From contig CAVTQZ010000001.1 in assembly GCA_963737015.1 (NCBI GenBank), positions 1,736,001-1,800,000 of the forward strand: a DNA stretch of 64,000 nt, written 5' to 3'. Source of the stretch: CAVTQZ01 sp963737015 (GTDB lineage Bacteria; Actinomycetota; Acidimicrobiia; Acidimicrobiales; UBA8190). Shown here piece after piece: positions 35,031 through 43,319 of this stretch. The notes below the pieces were generated by a model. That model had not been told where the DNA came from and did no database searches. It was given only the letters and a program-made list of their open reading frames with translations. Numbering within the stretch: position 1 is the stretch's first letter; every line of letters begins with the position of its first letter. Both the position numbers and the translations under genes were made by a program.

Positions 35031-38000
35031 TCATCGGCCCAAACCGACTGCCCGTTCACGTGCCATCGAACGCGAGCGACGTCGATCCCTTCGAAGACCT
35101 CCGGTGTCTTTTTGTGTCCATGGCGACAGCGCGCGCCTGACTTCGGCAAAGTCCCTGGCGCTGTTCACTTCGCCGGCCGTGGCTTGTCGGGCGCGCTCGA
35201 GCGCGGATGTTCGCTCGGCAATATCACGATCGATTTGCGCAAGACGCGTGACAGCCTCTGAATTGCCATCCAGCCATCGGTCGCGTTTCTTAAGTTCCTC
35301 ATCGAGGAATCGAACGTCCGTCTGCAACGACACGAGCCGAGACTCGATGGTCTTTGCATGGCGTTTCACAATCTTTTGATACCGATCAGTCGCCGAACGC
35401 GAGACGGCTTCTCTCTCTGCGAGTTGCTCCCTCCAAAAGAGCTGCTGCTCGTCGTCAGGTGCCTCAGCGAGCTTTCGTTTCGCGATCTCGAGATCGAACT
35501 CCGCCATCTCGTTGGCGAGGACAGCCTTGGCGACGGGGGTATCGCTCCACCTCCCGCCTCCGCCCTCCAAGTCTGCGAGGTCTTTCTCTTCTGCCTCGAC
35601 CTGGAGTTTGAGCTCGGCCAGCTGCGTCCTTCTATCGGGAGGCATGGCGCCGACGAGCGCGTTCCGTTGGGCTTCCAAGTGGGCTATTCGCGCCGCCGCA
35701 GCCCTGTCGGGAGCGAGGCTCGGAGGCTCGGTCATCGCGCTCTGGCCAGATTCACCGGGCAAGCCGAGAGAGCTCGCCCAACGGGGGCGCCTCGACGCCG
35801 ACCACTCGCGCCTTAAGTCCTCTGCCGCCTGGGCTTGGTCCTCGGCGACGCAGTAGACGAAGGATGCTTGGCGCGCCCGGCTCATCGCCACGTAGGCGAG
35901 CTCTCTGCCCCCTCCGTCCGAGTACAGGTGGGACACCTCTGTCGTCGCGCCCTGCATACGGTGGACCGTCATGGCGTAGGCGTGATCGAGACGATCGGCC
36001 CCGATGTCCTTTCCGCCGAGACAGACCCGTCGTCCGTCTCCGGTCGAAAGGACGAGGGCCTTTCCTCTTTCGTCCACGGACACGACCGTCGCCCGCTCGC
36101 TCGTCACGAGCCCGGCGTCGTTCATCGGCGCGAGGAACACGACCTTGTCCCCCGAGCGGTAGAGGCGACCGCCCGGAGCGCAGAGCTCTGGTCCCTCGAG
36201 AAGGCCAGCCGCTTCCATGAGAGCCCTGGCGCAGGCATTCAGCTCGGCCACGTTCTTTCGCCGCCAGGCCAGAAGCACCGTGTCCTTTCCGTCCAGGGAA
36301 TCGGCTATCCACGCGTCTACCGCCTGTGACAGCGCTTCTTCTCGCGTCTCGGATATGCGGACGCGGCCCCGCGTCTCGTACCAGCCGACAGCTTTGGAGA
36401 CATCTCCCGCCCTGAGCTCGGAGAGCGCGCCTCGCTCGTCTTCCTCGTGTTGGCGCACGTTTTCGCGAAGCACGTGCACCGAGCGTCGGTGACGCTCGAA
36501 GAGGGCTTCGAAGGCACCTCCCGGCCCCACGGGGCCGAGCTGCAGGTGGTCTCCGACGACGAGCACCTTCGCGCCAGCTTCTTGAGTGGCGCCGAGGAGG
36601 CGCAAGAGGGCTCTGTCGTCTGTCATCGAGGCCTCGTCCAGGACCACCACGTGGCGATTCGATAGCTCGAGCTGTCCGTGCTCGATTCGCCAGGTGATGG
36701 ATGCGAGTGTGCGCGAGAAGCCGATGCAGGCCTCCTCCGACAGGGCCCTCGCTGCCTGGCCCGAGGTCGCCGTCCCGACCACCGCACATCCAGACTTCTC
36801 GAAGGCTTCTGCCATGGCTTTTAATGCCGTGGTCTTTCCGGCGCCCGCCACCCCCACGACGATCTCCGCACCGTTGCCCGAAGAGCAGCAGGCGACGATC
36901 GCCTGGCGCTGCGAAGGAGTAAGGGGATGGCCGAGTGCTGTCTCAGTTTCTGAGACAGCAAGTTCGACGATTGCCTTCTCCACCCGAGGGGCGCTCGTAC
37001 GCTTCATCTGGGTCTCGATGCCCGCCGCGATCGCCTCCTCGACCACAAGGGCGTGCGCTGTCGTGTACATCTGCTCCTTGGCCCCGGCGACGCCGATCAG
37101 GGGCACCGTCTCAGGGTCAGCGACCACGGCGTTCGCGAGTTGGGCGAGGACCTTCGGCTCCTGGCCGTAGAGGTTCGGGGCGAGTGCCACGACCACGTCC
37201 GCGTAGCTGAAGACCTTCCTCTTTCCCAAGGGGCCCTCTCCCGAAAGGAGCTTCATCGTGAGCTGGCGGACCTGGTCGTAGGTGAGTGGCTTGATCCGCC
37301 TTCGGTCGTCTCCGGCGACGAGAACGTTCCTTCTGATCTGCGACACGCTGTGTCCCGCCGACTCGATCTCTTCCCGCCAGCGTCGCATGAGGTCTGCTAT
37401 TGCACTGTGACGTTTGTAGGCCCTCGTCGAGCGCGCAGCGACCCTCCTCGCCCGATAGGAGTCGTAGCCGGCTCTTTGGCACTCGGCATCTATCTCGGCC
37501 GCCCGCTTGGAATGGAGCTCCAGGACCTCGTCGGGGATGCCGCAGATGCGGAAGTGTCCGAGTTTTCCGGACGGCCCGGCGTCTGGCTCTATGGCGTATC
37601 CGAGCTCGAGCGCCTTTCTCGCCGCCGCCATGCGCCCGAACATGGTTGCCGCATGGAGGTGGTCGCGCCAAAGGGTGGTGTCGGGAGCCTTGAAGCCGCC
37701 TCTTTCGTCGAGCATCTCTATGACGTTCGCCACGAGCACGTGGTCGTGCGGAGAAGGATCTCCCGCTCTTGAGGTCGCGTGGCGGCTGTAGGAGTAGACG
37801 AGTCCTGTCGTAGGAGTTGGGACAGCCGCTCTTCCTCTCCTGCCGCCGCGCTGTCTCGTCAGGCGGTCCAGGTATCCCATCGTGGCGTCTCTCTCGGCGT
37901 CGATGATCGCGTGCATGTCCTCGGACCGTCCGATCACCCCGAGCTCTGCGACCGACTTATGGGCGGCGATGACGATCTCCATGCCCGGCCTACGAGTTGA

Positions 38001-38246
38001 GACGAGTCGTTCGCCTGTCAGCGGGTCAACAGCCCCGCCCTCCCCGTAGATGGCGGCGTATTGAAATTCCTTTACTGCTCCATCGAGCCCGAGAGAAGCG
38101 GCTCCTGATCCTCCCCAGTAAAGCGGTGTCTCGCCCTGCGAGCCGTAGTACTCGAGCGCCCGGCCGGGGTGGTCATCTGAACGACCCATCACTGTCTCGG
38201 CGTGATAGCGCACAGACTTTGATCCCATGATGTCCATGAATCCCAA
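35031..38246 (-). CDS. MobF-family conjugative relaxase-helicase
   Basis: 1071 residues from a TTG at 38246 with AAGGAG six bases upstream; an in-frame ATG nine bases later is the alternative. The N-terminal relaxase domain has a Tyr pair (ALEYYGSQGETPLYWGG) and the three-His metal site (SRHATSRAGDPSPHDHVLVA, about residues 150-170). The helicase half has Walker A GVAGAGKTTALKAM, Walker B HVVVLDEASMTDD and late motifs TVHRMQGATTEVSHLY and YVAMSRARQASF. The C-terminus is a charged coiled coil. It should nick at an oriT and unwind the transferred strand. No coupling protein or mating-pair genes are adjacent. Confidence 0.9.
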   Translation of the reverse strand: MGFMDIMGSKSVRYHAETVMGRSDDHPGRALEYYGSQGETPLYWGGSGAASLGLDGAVKEFQYAAIYGEGGAVDPLTGERLVSTRRPGMEIVIAAHKSVAELGVIGRSEDMHAIIDAERDATMGYLDRLTRQRGGRRGRAAVPTPTTGLVYSYSRHATSRAGDPSPHDHVLVANVIEMLDERGGFKAPDTTLWRDHLHAATMFGRMAAARKALELGYAIEPDAGPSGKLGHFRICGIPDEVLELHSKRAAEIDAECQRAGYDSYRARRVAARSTRAYKRHSAIADLMRRWREEIESAGHSVSQIRRNVLVAGDDRRRIKPLTYDQVRQLTMKLLSGEGPLGKRKVFSYADVVVALAPNLYGQEPKVLAQLANAVVADPETVPLIGVAGAKEQMYTTAHALVVEEAIAAGIETQMKRTSAPRVEKAIVELAVSETETALGHPLTPSQRQAIVACCSSGNGAEIVVGVAGAGKTTALKAMAEAFEKSGCAVVGTATSGQAARALSEEACIGFSRTLASITWRIEHGQLELSNRHVVVLDEASMTDDRALLRLLGATQEAGAKVLVVGDHLQLGPVGPGGAFEALFERHRRSVHVLRENVRQHEEDERGALSELRAGDVSKAVGWYETRGRVRISETREEALSQAVDAWIADSLDGKDTVLLAWRRKNVAELNACARALMEAAGLLEGPELCAPGGRLYRSGDKVVFLAPMNDAGLVTSERATVVSVDERGKALVLSTGDGRRVCLGGKDIGADRLDHAYAMTVHRMQGATTEVSHLYSDGGGRELAYVAMSRARQASFVYCVAEDQAQAAEDLRREWSASRRPRWASSLGLPGESGQSAMTEPPSLAPDRAAAARIAHLEAQRNALVGAMPPDRRTQLAELKLQVEAEEKDLADLEGGGGRWSDTPVAKAVLANEMAEFDLEIAKRKLAEAPDDEQQLFWREQLAEREAVSRSATDRYQKIVKRHAKTIESRLVSLQTDVRFLDEELKKRDRWLDGNSEAVTRLAQIDRDIAERTSALERARQATAGEVNSARDFAEVRRALSPWTQKDTGGLRRDRRRSRSMARERAVGLGR

Positions 38247-38277
38247 GGGGCACTCCTTGCTAACGGCGCTCCGGAAG

Positions 38278-38295
38278 GCAACGTAACTACGTTGC
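38278..38295. repeat. Inverted repeat upstream of the relaxase, candidate operator or oriT part
   Basis: Perfect dyad GCAACGT-AACT-ACGTTGC, 32 bp upstream of the relaxase start codon in the 250-bp gap before the winged-helix gene. Relaxases often act at inverted repeats beside their own gene. No nic consensus could be recognised. Confidence 0.4.
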
Positions 38296-38497
38296 AATCG
38301 TGTTCGACGAAGTTTGAAGTGTGACGCGACGGTGTAACGGCGTCGGTGTGTGTAAATCGTGGAAGGTTCAGGAGGGAAGGGTCCCCGGCGCCGTGACGAG
38401 AAGTAGGACCTTTGACAGAGCTAATTCGGTTCAGGGATTGACCGTCCTGAGCGTCGCGTGATGCGTGGAGGTCGCTTCACTCCAGGATGCGCTCTGC

Positions 38498-39169
38498 CTA
38501 GTGTCTTGCGACCGCATCGACGTTCGCACTGGACTCAAGGTCGTCGAACAGAGTCAGCTGGTTGTCGTCCAGGCCAGCGCGCCGGCGGCGGCGCCGATTC
38601 ATGCGGTTCGGGGACGACCCAAAGTCGGAACTCGCGGACCGGTCCGCTCCGGAATCGCGGGTGTGCTCATCTGCGATACGGGGGTGCTTGTCGCACAGAT
38701 CGATACAGATGCTTCCGTCCCGGTCGGTGAGACAGCTTCTACTGTCCCCAATTTCGTTACGGCGAGACGTGTCCCGATTCCCAATACATACCTCACTGTC
38801 TTCATTTCCGGTACGGGATCCAGAACCCGCAGGAGGATCCGACACGCGTATGCCGTCGACGAGGGTCACCACGTAGCCGCTTCGCAGACTTCCTTTCTCG
38901 TCGCGAACCTGCGACCTTCTAAGAAGCCCCTCGTCGACAAGCGCAGCTACTGCTCGGGCGGCGGTGTTCTTCGTAACTCCGAGGCGCATAGCGAGCTCAC
39001 GCACCCCGGTGGCCAAGGAAAGCTCCCCGCTCTCGTCGCGCCGGGCCGCGAGGACGATGTCTTCGAAGCAGACCCAGGCGATCGCAGAAACGGCGTGGCG
39101 GGTCTCGAACGAGCGCACCCCGATCTCGAGCACCGGCCCGCGGACTTTCGGCCCTGGTGCCTGTGTCAC
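38498..39169 (-). CDS. Winged helix-turn-helix DNA-binding protein
   Basis: 223 residues from a GTG. Residues about 50-85 form a winged HTH of MarR/GntR style: GVRELAMRLGVTKNTAARAV, then AALVDEGLLRR. The C-terminal half is polar, Ser/Asp/Arg-rich and probably disordered, with a basic patch (NRRRRRRAGLDDNQLTLF). It sits between the relaxase and the excisionase-like gene, which fits a regulator or auxiliary transfer protein. It could also act in replication or partition. Confidence 0.65.
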   Translation of the reverse strand: MTQAPGPKVRGPVLEIGVRSFETRHAVSAIAWVCFEDIVLAARRDESGELSLATGVRELAMRLGVTKNTAARAVAALVDEGLLRRSQVRDEKGSLRSGYVVTLVDGIRVSDPPAGSGSRTGNEDSEVCIGNRDTSRRNEIGDSRSCLTDRDGSICIDLCDKHPRIADEHTRDSGADRSASSDFGSSPNRMNRRRRRRAGLDDNQLTLFDDLESSANVDAVARH

Positions 39170-39183
39170 AAGGCTCCGGGCGG

Positions 39184-39363
39184 TTACGAGGCCTCAGATG
39201 CGAGGCGGTCGAGCCAGGCCACGACGTCGCTCTCGCGATAGCGAAGCTCACGTCCGACCCTGATCCCAGGCGGTCCTTCTCCCCTGTACCGCCAGGCGTA
39301 GAGGGTGGCCACCGGGCGCTTCAGGTACTCGGCGAGCTCCTCCGCTGTGAACAGCCGCTCCAT
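39184..39363 (-). CDS. Excisionase-like MerR/BldC-type HTH protein
   Basis: 59 residues, ATG start with AGGAGG seven bases upstream. The whole protein is one winged HTH: MERLFTAEELAEYLKRPVAT, LYAWRYRGEGPP, GRELRYRESDVVAWLD. This matches the excisionase family of helix_turn_helix proteins found next to integrases. It would direct excision or act as a repressor. Confidence 0.82.
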   Translation of the reverse strand: MERLFTAEELAEYLKRPVATLYAWRYRGEGPPGIRVGRELRYRESDVVAWLDRLASEAS

Positions 39364-39386
39364 CCCCACTCCTCCTCAAGCTACGT

Positions 39387-39405
39387 TCGTGTGTACGACG
39401 CACGA
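39387..39405. promoter_or_regulatory. Imperfect dyad in the divergent xis/regulator promoter
   Basis: TCGTGTG-TACGA-CGCACGA, arms matching at 6 of 7 positions. It lies in the 82-bp gap between the divergent excisionase and XRE-type genes, an expected operator site for the lysogeny-type switch. Confidence 0.4.
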
Positions 39406-39445
39406 CCATTCTAGACCTTTTGTGTGAGATTCCCACGTCGCTAAG

Positions 39446-40102
39446 ATGCTGGGCGTGGCAGAGGCCCTCCCGACGATCGACCGGGTGGTCGGAGCGAACC
39501 TCAAGCGCATCAGGGAGTCGCTGAACCTCACCCAGGCACAGGCGGCGAGGCGTTTCGCGGAGCAGGGGCTCCTCTTCTGGAATCGTGACACCCAGGCGAG
39601 TGTCGAGACCGCCCGGCGCTCGCTCAACCTCGAGGAGGCCTTCATCGTCGTACGCTCGCTCGGGGTGAGCCTGGCAGATCTCCTTTCCGGTGAAGGCGTC
39701 GTGTTCATCGAGCCCGACCTCCTGGACGCACGCGGAAAGCCACTTGGAGACGTCCTCCCCCGCGCCCTAAAAGAGGTCAGGGCCCGCCTGGCCGGTGGAA
39801 AGGACCTGGAACTAATTCGCTCGCTACCGGACGTCAGGGTGAGACCACTAAGTCGCCGTCAGACAGAACGGTTCCTCGCAAGGGCAGCCTTGGACCGTGT
39901 CGCCAAGCGATTCCACAGGTCCAAGGCCTCCATCGACAAGATCGCGAAGCGCACATGGGGGCACGGTCTCGAAGACGAGTACGTGAAACGAGTGCTCAAA
40001 AAGGTTCGGAAGGACTCCAGTCCGCGCTCGGTGGCAGCGATCAGGGCTGCGACGATGAGGTCGCTTTACGCCGAGCTCGGGCGCGCATTGAAGGAGAAAT
40101 AG
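39446..40102 (+). CDS. XRE-type helix-turn-helix regulator
   Basis: 218 residues. The N-terminal HTH is VGANLKRIRESLNLTQAQAARRFAEQ (split: about 13-38), followed by a second helical part with SVETARRSLNLEEAFIVVRS. The C-terminal half is basic and helical, with no known domain. Its stop is adjacent to the integrase start (TAG then ATG), so the two genes are cotranscribed and it probably controls integrase expression. The start lacks a Shine-Dalgarno sequence and may be leaderless. Confidence 0.75.
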   Translation: MLGVAEALPTIDRVVGANLKRIRESLNLTQAQAARRFAEQGLLFWNRDTQASVETARRSLNLEEAFIVVRSLGVSLADLLSGEGVVFIEPDLLDARGKPLGDVLPRALKEVRARLAGGKDLELIRSLPDVRVRPLSRRQTERFLARAALDRVAKRFHRSKASIDKIAKRTWGHGLEDEYVKRVLKKVRKDSSPRSVAAIRAATMRSLYAELGRALKEK

Positions 40103-41263
40103 ATGGCTCACATTCAAAAGCGGGTCTACAACTCAAAACGAACCGGTCAGCGCACGGTGGTTTGGCAAGCGCGATATTCCGGTCCAGACGGGAAGGAACG
40201 CTCCAAACGCTTCGAGAGACGAGTCGATGCGGAACGATGGCTCAGCACCAACTCAGCCGATATCGCGCGCGGGCTATGGATCGATCCTGATGCTGGACAC
40301 ATCGCTTTCGGCGACTATGCCTGTTCGTGGCAGAAGATACAGGTGCATCGCCCATCCACAGCCGAATGGATTGACATCTACCTTCGCCGCCACGTGCTGC
40401 CTACGCTTGAGCTCTTGCCGTTGGGCTCGATCCGGCCGAGCGAGGTGCAAGCACTGATCAAGCGCCAAAGCGCGACGTTGGCGCCCGCGACTGTCGAGAC
40501 TGGGTTCAGGATCCTCTCCGCGATATTCAAAGCAGCCGTTTTGGATCGCCGTATCGCATTCAATCCCTGCTCGGGTGCAAAGTTGCCCGAACGAGCTTCA
40601 GCACGAGTCGAACCACCGACCACAAACGACGTCCTTTCGATCATCGACACAATGCCGGAGCGTTATCGCGCATTGGCGGTCACAGCTGCTGGATGTGGAC
40701 TTCGTCAGGCGGAGGCTTGTGGGCTCACCCTCGACCGCATTGACTTCCTACGCCGGGTCGTGACCATCGACCGCCAGCTCTTAACTCTCAACGGTCGGCC
40801 GACTCACCTGGGCCCTCCCAAGACAAAGGCCAGTGTCCGAGACGTCCCACTTCCGAACTATGTGGCAGACCATGTTGCAGCCCACCTGGCGGCATTTCCC
40901 GTCTCGAACCAGTTGGGCCTCGTGTTCACGTCAGATTCGGGAACGCCTGTACACCGCCAGATGCTCTCGCGCATTTGGGCGGCGAGCGTGAAGCGATCCG
41001 ATGTCACTGCCAAAGTCACCTTCCACGGGCTTCGGCACTACTACGCCAGCCTTCTCATCCGGCACGGGGAGTCCGTGACGACCGTCCAGGCCCGTCTCGG
41101 GCACGCGAGCGCGAGCGAGACACTCAACACGTATGCGCACCTCTGGCCCGATGCAGAGGACAGGACTCGTCAAGCGGTTGATGACGTCATGCTCGGTGCC
41201 GCCGCCGAAAGACAGGACGACGGTGCGATGTCTACCGGCAGGACTCCAGGGAAGCAGGGCTAG
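40103..41263 (+). CDS. int: Tyrosine site-specific integrase
   Basis: 386 residues, ATG directly after the upstream stop, with AAGGAGA 5 bases before. An arm-binding/AP2-like N-terminus (RTVVWQARYSGPDGKERSK) and SAM-like core-binding domain precede the catalytic domain. The active site is complete: Arg in AAGCGLRQAEACGL, Lys in PPKTKASVRDVPLP, HxxR in FHGLRHYYASLL, His in RLGHASASETLN and Tyr in TYAHLWPDAED. It is 840 bp from the right 29-bp repeat and points toward it. It is the likely enzyme for integration into rnpB. Confidence 0.93.
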   Translation: MAHIQKRVYNSKRTGQRTVVWQARYSGPDGKERSKRFERRVDAERWLSTNSADIARGLWIDPDAGHIAFGDYACSWQKIQVHRPSTAEWIDIYLRRHVLPTLELLPLGSIRPSEVQALIKRQSATLAPATVETGFRILSAIFKAAVLDRRIAFNPCSGAKLPERASARVEPPTTNDVLSIIDTMPERYRALAVTAAGCGLRQAEACGLTLDRIDFLRRVVTIDRQLLTLNGRPTHLGPPKTKASVRDVPLPNYVADHVAAHLAAFPVSNQLGLVFTSDSGTPVHRQMLSRIWAASVKRSDVTAKVTFHGLRHYYASLLIRHGESVTTVQARLGHASASETLNTYAHLWPDAEDRTRQAVDDVMLGAAAERQDDGAMSTGRTPGKQG

Positions 41264-41294
41264 CACCCTGGAGGCTCGGGCGATCTCGAAGAGG

Positions 41295-41585
41295 TCAAGC
41301 CGCGTGAACAACGAGCTCGAGCTGGTTCGAATCCACTTCTATTCGTTCGGGGATCGTTACAGCGATCGAACGACCCGCGTCCAGGTCCTCACGGACTCCC
41401 ACCATCGTGATACCCACTAGCTTTCCTGACGCGTCGTAGCGCAAGTTATGGCCCTCTGGGGACTCGTCGAACTCCACCGCGGACGACGGATCGCCGACGT
41501 GCAGGTACAGCACGTCGGCTCCCGCGTCGTAGTCCACGTTGTCGAAGGTGACGCCTGCGATTGTGATGTTCGGGCTCGTGGTCAA
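41295..41585 (-). CDS. DUF2283-family protein
   Basis: 96 residues from a TTG overlapping the upstream stop (TTGA, 41582-41585). The family pattern is clear: VDYDAGADVLYLHVGDPSS, then NLRYDASGKLVGITMVGVRE and SIAVTIPERIEV. DUF2283 proteins often sit beside small nuclease-like genes and are suspected antitoxins. The longer frame upstream is out of frame with the neighbouring gene and is rejected. Confidence 0.8.
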   Translation of the reverse strand: MTTSPNITIAGVTFDNVDYDAGADVLYLHVGDPSSAVEFDESPEGHNLRYDASGKLVGITMVGVREDLDAGRSIAVTIPERIEVDSNQLELVVHAA

Positions 41586-41860
41586 GGCAACCTCCGCCTC
41601 GGGAAGGCCGTTACGACCGTTCCCTCGGTTCCTCTCCAGTGTATGACGACCTTGAGCCAACGGCTCGGCCCACCCGGGCCGTAGTACCAGTCCTCCCCTC
41701 TGCGACGACCGGCCATCTGGCGACTGGGTCGTCGAAGGACCTCTAGGACATCGGCTCGGAAGTTCTCCAACTCGGGGTGGCGCTCGGCGATATGACGCCA
41801 CCGCACATCGGTCAACTCGATGGGATGCCCATCGGGATTGCTGACGCGATCGTCGGCCAC
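41582..41860 (-). CDS. Small nuclease-like protein paired with DUF2283 (DUF4258/PBECR-like)
   Basis: 92 residues from a GTG. Contains ELTDVRWRHIAERHPELENF, then EDWYYGPGGPSRWLKVVIHW and GTVVTAFPRR. The order WxHI-xxRHPE, Tyr-Tyr, WLKVV and AFPRR resembles the BECR-fold nuclease-like proteins that pair with DUF2283. Translationally coupled to it. A toxin-antitoxin or addiction role is inferred. Confidence 0.65.
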   Translation of the reverse strand: MADDRVSNPDGHPIELTDVRWRHIAERHPELENFRADVLEVLRRPSRQMAGRRRGEDWYYGPGGPSRWLKVVIHWRGTEGTVVTAFPRRRLP

Positions 41861-42101
41861 GCGGGCAAGCTACTTGTACCGTTGTAACACGAGGCCCATG
41901 AACCTCGCGATCTGACGGATTGGCGTGCCCTCTACTCGACGTCCTTCCTTGCGACTCGCGATCTCTTCTCGGGCGTCGTGAGCACGCGCTCAGAGTGGTC
42001 GAGCCCAACGTGGCGAAGCGCCATTTGATTGGGCGTTCGGCTGAGACGGACACGGGACGGACGAAGTTCACGTCTTCGCAGCTCAAGGGGGGTGAATTAC
42101 T
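41861..42101. other. Right-end element region before attR
   Basis: A 240-bp stretch without a recognisable gene. A plus-strand frame reaches through the right repeat but has no family features. Likely integrase arm sites; no clean direct repeats were found by eye. Confidence 0.35.
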
Positions 42102-42130
42102 GAACCCCGCCTATAGGCCGACTCACCGTC
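42102..42130 (+). repeat. attR-type direct repeat (29 bp), copy of rnpB 3' end
   Basis: Exact copy of 18071-18099, including the 3' strand of helix P1 and the GAACCCCGCC segment, but without any upstream RNase P sequence. It therefore marks the right junction of the element. Confidence 0.9.
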
Positions 42131-42203
42131 GTTAGATGTTCTGAGCACAGATTGCTCGGCGCGACAAAGAACTTTGTGCCCCGTGTGTCCCTCAGATGCT
42201 CGC

Positions 42204-42249
42204 CGGGGATCCGATCCCCAATTGGACGGGGATCCGATCTCCAATTGGA
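42204..42249. repeat. Two-copy 23-bp tandem repeat beyond attR
   Basis: Head-to-tail copies at 42204-42226 and 42227-42249, differing at one base. Each copy contains GGGGATC-C-GATCCCC (or one mismatch) and CCAATTGG, so each unit is itself palindromic. It lies 74 bp outside the right repeat, upstream of no gene start. Possibly a binding-site pair. Confidence 0.55.
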
Positions 42250-42335
42250 ATTGTGAACTTCAGAGCGCCAGCCACGCGCTCAACTGCGGGCGGCCCATTT
42301 TACGACCGGCATCGTTTCTGAGACGAGCAGAACCC

Positions 42336-43034
42336 TCAGCGCTCGGCGCCACCATCACGGGGAGTGTCGGGATAGCCGAGAAGTTCGAAGTCCGAAGCGT
42401 ACATGTCCAGGATTCGCTTGACCGCAGCGCGAGTCCACTCCACAGGCCTCCTCCTCTGCCAAGTCCACTTTCGAACTGAGCGGAGTGTGAAGCTCGCCCT
42501 TCTCGGTTCGTATCTGTTGACGTGAGGAATTTGCGGGGCTCCGATTCCCACCCGCTCGAGCACCGGCGGTAGCTCCTCGTTGATCCGCTCTAGCTTCACT
42601 ATTGCCTGCACCAGGAGACACCCCTGGTTGTCGGTCAGATATTCTGCGTGCGAACCGTACAAATAACGGTGTTCATCGCTGCCTTCGAGGATTTCAGGGA
42701 TGAACTTGTCAACGAAGTCGCCGAAGCGAAGCTTCCGGTCCAGGCCCGTGTAGTGATACAAGGACACCGCCCTGGAGAACGGATCGCGAACGGTCGCGAA
42801 GCTGAAGTATGCGTGGTACAAATCAGCTGGCAGGTACTTCTTCTCGACGTAATCTCTGGCCGTCAAATGGGCGAGCCGGTCAGGGCCTGTTTCGCCTGGG
42901 ACAGAGGGCCGCAACAGTAAGGGAGCGCGTTCCTGCCAGTTCAAACCGAGGTCCTGTAGGAAGACCCTCTCCACGCTTTGTCCACCGCATTTGGGTACGT
43001 GAACGAACACGCACTTGTGATGGTGGGAGATCAT
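42336..43034 (-). CDS. Sulfotransferase family protein
   Basis: 232 residues from an ATG at 43034 with AAGGGAG eight bases upstream. The PAPS 5'-phosphosulfate loop is CVFVHVPKCGGQSVERVFL (about 8-26), and the 3'-phosphate motif is ATVRDPFSRAVSLYHY (about 84-99). Probably transfers sulfate to a surface glycan or lipid. First gene to the right of the element, on the opposite strand to the polysaccharide genes that follow. Confidence 0.75.
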   Translation of the reverse strand: MISHHHKCVFVHVPKCGGQSVERVFLQDLGLNWQERAPLLLRPSVPGETGPDRLAHLTARDYVEKKYLPADLYHAYFSFATVRDPFSRAVSLYHYTGLDRKLRFGDFVDKFIPEILEGSDEHRYLYGSHAEYLTDNQGCLLVQAIVKLERINEELPPVLERVGIGAPQIPHVNRYEPRRASFTLRSVRKWTWQRRRPVEWTRAAVKRILDMYASDFELLGYPDTPRDGGAER

Positions 43035-43319
43035 GCGCCACTCCCTTCTCGACACTTTCCACGTGTGATGGACCAGGCCGACTCCATGGCAGGAGCCTAC
43101 CGATGGAGTAAAACCGCCCAGGACGAGGGTGTGATTGTTGACTTTCAGGCGTCCGGAAGGCAGCACCTCGCGCAGTCACCGAATCCGAGCTTCCCCATCG
43201 GGGTCGTTCTTACGTGAGTCTGCACCGGGTAACCTTTGCGTGGAACTTCACGGACTCGACGGCCCTTATCACTAATAACAAAGAAGACCCGAAGTCCGTG
43301 TTTCTCCGATCCGGGGGCG

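Noticed and set aside
34384..35379. Plus-strand open frame across the RHS start and relaxase end
   Set aside because: Overlaps the signal peptide of the RHS gene and the relaxase C-terminus on the opposite strand; no domain.
18100..42101. Search for T4SS, coupling protein, plasmid replication and tRNA genes in the island
   Set aside because: None recognised by eye; absence is reported as a limit rather than as a proof.
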